Shown piece by piece: positions 60,157 to 64,000 of a DNA stretch of 64,000 nt (the stretch's first letter is position 1; the number at the start of each line of letters is the position of its first letter). The position numbers and the translations under genes were made by a program. This DNA is from Aldehydirespirator sp965204875 (GTDB taxonomy: Bacteria; Actinomycetota; Acidimicrobiia; Acidimicrobiales; Aldehydirespiratoraceae). A model generated the notes under the pieces. The model saw nothing but the letters and a program-made list of their open reading frames with translations, was not told the origin of the DNA and did no database searches. Where the stretch lies: the NCBI GenBank assembly GCA_965204875.1, contig OZ242020.1, positions 2,294,001 to 2,358,000 of the forward strand. Reading direction: 5' to 3'.

Positions 60157-61296
60157 CTATGTCTCGGGCGCAGCTTCGGTGACCGGCTGGATGTCTGGCG
60201 GAGTGACCGGTTGATAGACACGCACATAGTCTACGTAAAGGCTGACCGGGAACTCGACGTCAAGTCCGATCGGCCCCGGAAACTGGCCGCCCACCGCGAG
60301 GTTCAAGATGAGGAAGAACTCGTGGTCGAATACCCACTCGCGCTGGCCCACGATGTCTCGCTTCAAGGTCTGGTAGAGCTCGCCGTCGTAGAACCAGCGG
60401 ATTCCCTCGTGATCCCATTCGATTGCATAGGTGTGAAAGTCGTCCGCGATGTCGTAGTCCCGGCGGTTCCATTTGGTCAGGCCGAGCGCACCCGAATATC
60501 CGGGACCGTGGATGGTTCCCATGATGAGGTCCGGCTCGCGGCCGATGTACTCCATGATGTCGATCTCGCCGACGAACGGCCAGTGGTTCGCCTCATCGGT
60601 GGAGTGGCGGTCGAAGTGGGCGCCGAGCATCCAGAACGCCGGCCACAGCCCGGCACCGGCGGGCACTTTCAAGCGAGCCTCGAAGCGACCGTACTGGAAC
60701 TCGCGCAACCCTTGAGTCTTGAGGCGGGCCGAGGTGTAGTAAGAGTTCTCGTAGCGCTCCTGGTGGGCCTCGATAACGAGCAGACCGCCCTCGACTCTGG
60801 CATTGTGCGGGCGTGACGTGTAGTACTGGGCCTCGCCGTTTCCCCAGCCCCAGCCGCCGATGTCGTAGGTCCAGTTCGATGTGTCGACCGCGTCGCCGTC
60901 GAATTCGTCGTGCCAGACCAGCTCCCATCCCTCGCCGGGATCGATCGGCACCGGTTCCGGTGCGGCGATCGCAGCGGTGGTCGGCGGCGCCGGGGCGGCG
61001 GTGCTGCTCGGTGCTGCCGTGGTCGGGGCGGCGGCGGCTGTGGTGGTGGCTGGACTCGTGGTCGCCGGGCTCTCGACCTCGGACAAGGCCGCGGGCGGCG
61101 CAGGCTGCTCCGGTTCCGGTGCTGCCCGCTGCTCGGCTGCGCAGCTCGCGACCAGGGCCATGGCTGCCACCGCGGCGATCCAGCCCGTCGCCGGTCTCCC
61201 ACATCGCGTGCGCCGGAAGGTCATCGGTGCGGTCGGCCCTTCACGGCGCCGGGGTTTGGCTGCCGAGTCCCGGTGGGCTGTGGTGGGCAAGTTCAT
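60157..61296 (-). CDS. GH16 family endo-beta-1,3-glucanase (laminarinase-like) lipoprotein
   Basis: The catalytic motif EIDIMEYIG (nucleophile Glu244, acid/base Glu249 counted from the first ATG) and WELVWHDEFDG, GLWPAFWMLG and HTYAIEWDHEGIRWFYDG are typical of GH16 laminarinases. A lipoprotein signal ends in MALVASC and is followed by a Pro/Thr/Ala linker. Two ATG starts are possible, 61296 and 61224; each follows GTGAAGGGCYGACC, because the start region is duplicated 72 bp apart. The second gives the better signal peptide. It is probably anchored outside the cell, feeding glucan fragments to the importer upstream. Confidence 0.92.
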   Translation of the reverse strand: MNLPTTAHRDSAAKPRRREGPTAPMTFRRTRCGRPATGWIAAVAAMALVASCAAEQRAAPEPEQPAPPAALSEVESPATTSPATTTAAAAPTTAAPSSTAAPAPPTTAAIAAPEPVPIDPGEGWELVWHDEFDGDAVDTSNWTYDIGGWGWGNGEAQYYTSRPHNARVEGGLLVIEAHQERYENSYYTSARLKTQGLREFQYGRFEARLKVPAGAGLWPAFWMLGAHFDRHSTDEANHWPFVGEIDIMEYIGREPDLIMGTIHGPGYSGALGLTKWNRRDYDIADDFHTYAIEWDHEGIRWFYDGELYQTLKRDIVGQREWVFDHEFFLILNLAVGGQFPGPIGLDVEFPVSLYVDYVRVYQPVTPPDIQPVTEAAPET

Positions 61297-61320
61297 CGGG
61301 TCAGCCCTTCACCGCGCCGG
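61222..61320 (-). repeat. Duplicated start region of the GH16 gene
   Basis: On the minus strand CCGGCGC-GTGAAGGGC-GACC, followed by CGATG, occurs before ATG 61296 and again before ATG 61224, with a 4-base insertion in the second. The first copy includes the end of the permease gene. The offset of the two ATG codons is 72 bp, so both open the same reading frame. Confidence 0.75.
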
Positions 61321-62197
61321 CGGTCAGGCCTGAGATGATGTAGCGCTGCAGGAACAGGAAGAGCAGCAGCATCGGCGTCATCAGCATGAGCACGGCCGCG
61401 GCGAGGGCAGGCCAGTTGCTGCCATAGAGTCCCTCGAACACGATCAGGCCGCGCGTCACCGGATAGAGGTCGTCATTGGTCAGGTAGATGGTCGGCAAGA
61501 CCAGCTCGTTCCAGATTCCTATGGCATGCAGCACCGTCACAGTGGCGATGGCGGGGCGTATCAGGGGCATGATGATCGTGAAGACGAACCGGTAGTAGCT
61601 GCAACCATCGACTGAGGCAGACTCGTCGAGTTCGCGCGGGATTGACTTCATGTAGTTGACCAGTATGATGATGCCGATCGGGTTCACAAGGAACAGCAGA
61701 ATGTAGCCGGTCCTGGTATTGAACAGACCCAGGTTCAAGATCAGCTGGAACTGGGGAATCAGCGCTGGGGGCAGGAACAGCGCGATCAGGTACAGGGTCA
61801 GGATCAGCTTCGCTCCCTTGAAATAGCCGCGGGCTATCGGGAACGCAACCAGCACGGACGTGATCACGCAGATCGCGGTCGCCGTCGCCGTGTACAGCAC
61901 TGTGTTGGCCAGGTAGCGTGGGAACTTCGCAAGCTCCCAGGCCTCGGTGAAGTTCGTGAACCCGAAGCTCTCGGGCCAGCCGGTCGGGTTCTTGAAGAAC
62001 TCTGGCAGCGTCTTGAACGAGGTGAGCACCAGCATCAGCATCGGGCCGATATAGACGGCCGTGAAGACCAGCAGGACCAGGTATGTGGCAACCTTGCTCT
62101 TGTTCGGCACCCTCCGGTGATGCGACCGCCGCTGCGATTGCCGCCCCGGCTTCTCGGCAAGCCGCTCGTGAGGTTGCTCTTGTGTGGTGACGGTCAT
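61301..62197 (-). CDS. Carbohydrate ABC transporter permease (MalG-like)
   Basis: The 298-residue protein has six membrane helices and the EAA-type loop DESASVDGCSYYRFVFTIIM, which contacts the ATPase. It belongs to the CUT1 sugar-importer family. The N-terminus is a basic stretch (RRSHHRRVPNKSK). The ATG at 62197 overlaps the stop of the partner permease (ATGA). No ATPase gene is seen in the window; CUT1 importers often share one encoded elsewhere. Confidence 0.94.
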   Translation of the reverse strand: MTVTTQEQPHERLAEKPGRQSQRRSHHRRVPNKSKVATYLVLLVFTAVYIGPMLMLVLTSFKTLPEFFKNPTGWPESFGFTNFTEAWELAKFPRYLANTVLYTATATAICVITSVLVAFPIARGYFKGAKLILTLYLIALFLPPALIPQFQLILNLGLFNTRTGYILLFLVNPIGIIILVNYMKSIPRELDESASVDGCSYYRFVFTIIMPLIRPAIATVTVLHAIGIWNELVLPTIYLTNDDLYPVTRGLIVFEGLYGSNWPALAAAVLMLMTPMLLLFLFLQRYIISGLTAGAVKG

Positions 62198-63135
62198 CCC
62201 AGGTACCTCTTCTCGCGGCGCGAGACGATGAAGTTGGCCGACAGCGCGAAGAGCAGCACCAGCATGAACAGCGCTATCGAGGCCGCCGCCGCGTAGCCCT
62301 GGCGGAACGCCGTGGTCACCGACCCCGATGTCTGGCCGAAACCCTCGGCGAAGATCAGGTAGCCGAGGACTTGTGTGCCCGGACGGTAGCCGATGAGCAC
62401 GAGGAACAGCTGCCAGGCCTGCAGCGAGCCGATGATGTTGAGCAGGAAGTTGGTGTTGGCAGCGGGCGTCAGCAGCGGCCAGGTGACGTTCTTGAAGAGT
62501 TGCCAGCCGCTGGCGCCGTCGATCCGTGCCGCCTCATACAGGTATTCGGGGATCGTCTGCAGGCCGGCGAGGAAGATGACCATGGTGATGCCGACGTTCG
62601 ACCAGATCTGCACGACGATCACCCAGGCGAACGCCTGCTTGGGCTGCCCGCCCAGGAACTCCGAGGTGATACCGAAGAACTCGAATATCTCCGCGGCCGG
62701 GCCGCCCCGCGGCAGCAGGAACAGCTTCCAGATCAGTCCCTGGATGGCGACCCCGAGGATCACCGGCAGGAAGAAGATGGTCCGGAAGAAGGTCGTGCCC
62801 CTCAGCCTGCGGTTCAGCAGCACGGCCAGCAGCAGCCCCAGCCCGAACTGGATCGTGGTGACGAAGAAACAGAAGTAGAGCGTTCGCCGCAGCGCGTCGA
62901 TGTTGTCGCGCGACGCCGCGCCGCGGAAGAGGAACTCGTCGTAGTTCTCGAAGCCGATCCAGCTGATCGGGATGCCCCGGATGCCGGTGGCGTCGGTGAA
63001 GGAGTAGACCGCGGTCGCGAGCGAGGGGCCTACCGCGATCACCAGGTAGAACAGGAACCCGGGCAGCAGCAGGACGATGGGCGCGGCGCTCTTCCAACCG
63101 CCGGCGAACAGGTAGTTTCGCTTGACGAGCCGCAT
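62194..63135 (-). CDS. Carbohydrate ABC transporter permease (MalF-like)
   Basis: The 313-residue protein has six membrane helices and the EAA loop EAARIDGASGWQLFKNVTWP. It pairs with the MalG-like protein. The ATG at 63135 has AGGAGCGG upstream. It lies 84 bases after the solute-binding protein gene, with a perfect hairpin in between. Confidence 0.94.
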   Translation of the reverse strand: MRLVKRNYLFAGGWKSAAPIVLLLPGFLFYLVIAVGPSLATAVYSFTDATGIRGIPISWIGFENYDEFLFRGAASRDNIDALRRTLYFCFFVTTIQFGLGLLLAVLLNRRLRGTTFFRTIFFLPVILGVAIQGLIWKLFLLPRGGPAAEIFEFFGITSEFLGGQPKQAFAWVIVVQIWSNVGITMVIFLAGLQTIPEYLYEAARIDGASGWQLFKNVTWPLLTPAANTNFLLNIIGSLQAWQLFLVLIGYRPGTQVLGYLIFAEGFGQTSGSVTTAFRQGYAAAASIALFMLVLLFALSANFIVSRREKRYLG

Positions 63136-63159
63136 GTCTACCGCTCCTGTGACCCGGTG

Positions 63160-63196
63160 GGGTGCGGGCTCCCCATTGGTGGCGGAGCCCGCACCC
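63160..63196 (-). terminator. Hairpin between solute-binding protein and permease genes
   Basis: A perfect 13-bp inverted repeat (63160-63172 and 63184-63196, core GTGCGGGCTCC) with an 11-base loop lies 24 bases after the binding-protein stop. As at the BMP operon, it probably lowers expression of the permeases relative to the binding protein. Confidence 0.65.
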
Positions 63197-63219
63197 GCTC
63201 AGGGTCCGGTGGTTGTTCC

Positions 63220-64000
63220 CTAGCCGGCGTCGAGTCCGGCCTGCAGGTCGGACTGGGCCTGCTCGGCCAGAGCGACCGGGTCGGTCCACTCATTGAACGG
63301 CTGGAACCATGAGGCAGCGTGGGAGCCGTTGGCCCACTGGCCCGAGCCGGTAGGCGGCACCCAGAACTGCTCGAAGCCGACACGGAACTCTGCCAGGTAG
63401 GGAGCGACCTCCGCACCCAGTTGCGTGCCGAGGGTGGCCGTGGGCTGGGTGGGAATGAAGCCGACCGCGTTGGCGAACGCCTCGTAGTTGCCCGGCTCCG
63501 AGAAGGCCTCGAGATAGGTCAGCGCGGCCTCGGGATGGGGTGTGTCGGCCGCGATGGCCCAGCCCTGGTCGTACTTGCCGAACAGGTACTGGTTGTCCTC
63601 CATATTGTCGCTGCCCGGGAAGGGGATGTAGCTCCAGGCGAAGTCGACGCCGGCGTCCTCGAGGGCGGGGGCCTGCCACACGCCGGTCGGCATCATGGCG
63701 ACGTCGCCGGCCGCGAAGCGCGCCGGGGCGGCGTCGTGGGACAGCCCGGTCACGCCGTTCTCGAGCATCTCGCTCGCGTAGTACTGCATGCGGCGGAACA
63801 TCTCCACGGAATGCTCGTCGGTCCAGGTGATGTCACCGGTCCAGAGTCCCTCTACGAGAGCGGCCTGGTCCGGGTACATCGAGCCGAGAAGGCCGTAGGA
63901 GCCGACGAAGATCGGCCAGCCGTCCGCGCCTCCGGCGGTCATGCAGGAGTTGCCGGACGCGTTGAAGGCGTCGCAGGCGGCGACCAGCTCGCTCCAGGTG
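63220..64000 (-). CDS. Extracellular solute-binding protein of a sugar ABC importer (partial)
   Basis: The reading frame is open to the window edge, so the N-terminal half including any signal peptide is missing. The visible 259 residues fit the C-terminal half of a family 1 solute-binding protein: AARFAAGDVAMMPTGVWQAP, DQGWAIAADTPHPEAALTYLEAFS, VGFIPTQP and WFQPFNEWTDPVALAEQAQ. Being first in the operon with two permeases, GH16 and the 1,133-residue protein, it probably binds beta-glucan oligosaccharides. Confidence 0.9.
   Translation of the reverse strand, partial: TWSELVAACDAFNASGNSCMTAGGADGWPIFVGSYGLLGSMYPDQAALVEGLWTGDITWTDEHSVEMFRRMQYYASEMLENGVTGLSHDAAPARFAAGDVAMMPTGVWQAPALEDAGVDFAWSYIPFPGSDNMEDNQYLFGKYDQGWAIAADTPHPEAALTYLEAFSEPGNYEAFANAVGFIPTQPTATLGTQLGAEVAPYLAEFRVGFEQFWVPPTGSGQWANGSHAASWFQPFNEWTDPVALAEQAQSDLQAGLDAG

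Overview
This is a high-GC chromosomal window with many GTG starts and actinobacterial gene neighbourhoods (rimO-pgsA-cinA...recA-miaB-miaA-dapF-hflX, lexA with a divergent membrane protein, nrdJ). GAAC-N4-GTTC SOS boxes, SLH-domain surface proteins with Thr-rich linkers, and this gene order suggest a member of the Actinomycetota, most likely an Acidimicrobiia-type lineage. That placement is inferred from gene content and order, not from a phylogeny. I found no rRNA, tRNA, CRISPR array or transposase.

Layout: 0-9 kb holds pnp (with a long leader hairpin), dapB, a SURF1 gene, a decayed AlbA_2/ATP-binding regulator behind an AT-rich inverted-repeat array, dapA and RNase J. 9-15.8 kb is a tandem duplication of a whole transcription unit: two SLH/Thr-linker surface proteins, each preceded by a poly-G tract and followed by the same terminator; the first also has a 10-G tract just inside its start that puts it out of frame. 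16-38 kb is core genome: ftsK, a Ca2+/cation exchanger, glutaminyl cyclase and CapA lipoproteins, rimO, pgsA, cinA, a GNAT, msrB, recA, miaB, miaA, dapF, hflX, dapC, dapD, dapE. With dapA and dapB, the window carries all six steps of the succinylase route from dihydrodipicolinate synthase to meso-diaminopimelate. 38-44 kb holds lexA, a divergent candidate SOS division inhibitor, a RibD-like reductase and a B12-dependent ribonucleotide reductase. 44-50 kb holds two SnoaL-like proteins, YihY, an acyl-CoA dehydrogenase, lgt and a PhyH dioxygenase. 50-55 kb is a BMP-type nucleoside ABC importer. 55-64 kb holds a PHP protein, a DCC thiol protein and a probable laminarin/beta-glucan operon: solute-binding protein, two permeases, a GH16 lipoprotein and a 1,133-residue protein of an unassigned family with (alpha/alpha)6 glycosidase-like motifs.

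The most unusual signal is scattered rather than local. At many gene junctions the start region of the downstream gene has been copied upstream, commonly 60-75 bp away, creating very short ORFs that overlap their neighbours by ATGA or GTGA. Examples precede dapB, the GNAT gene, yufP-like and yufQ-like permeases, lgt, dapC and a SnoaL gene; cinA has a comparable chain of repeats. The same kind of short duplication appears in frame inside RimO, CinA, FtsK, MsrB, DapF, the acyl-CoA dehydrogenase and the GH16 start. Whether these mini-ORFs are translated couplers or scars of a local duplication process cannot be decided from sequence alone.
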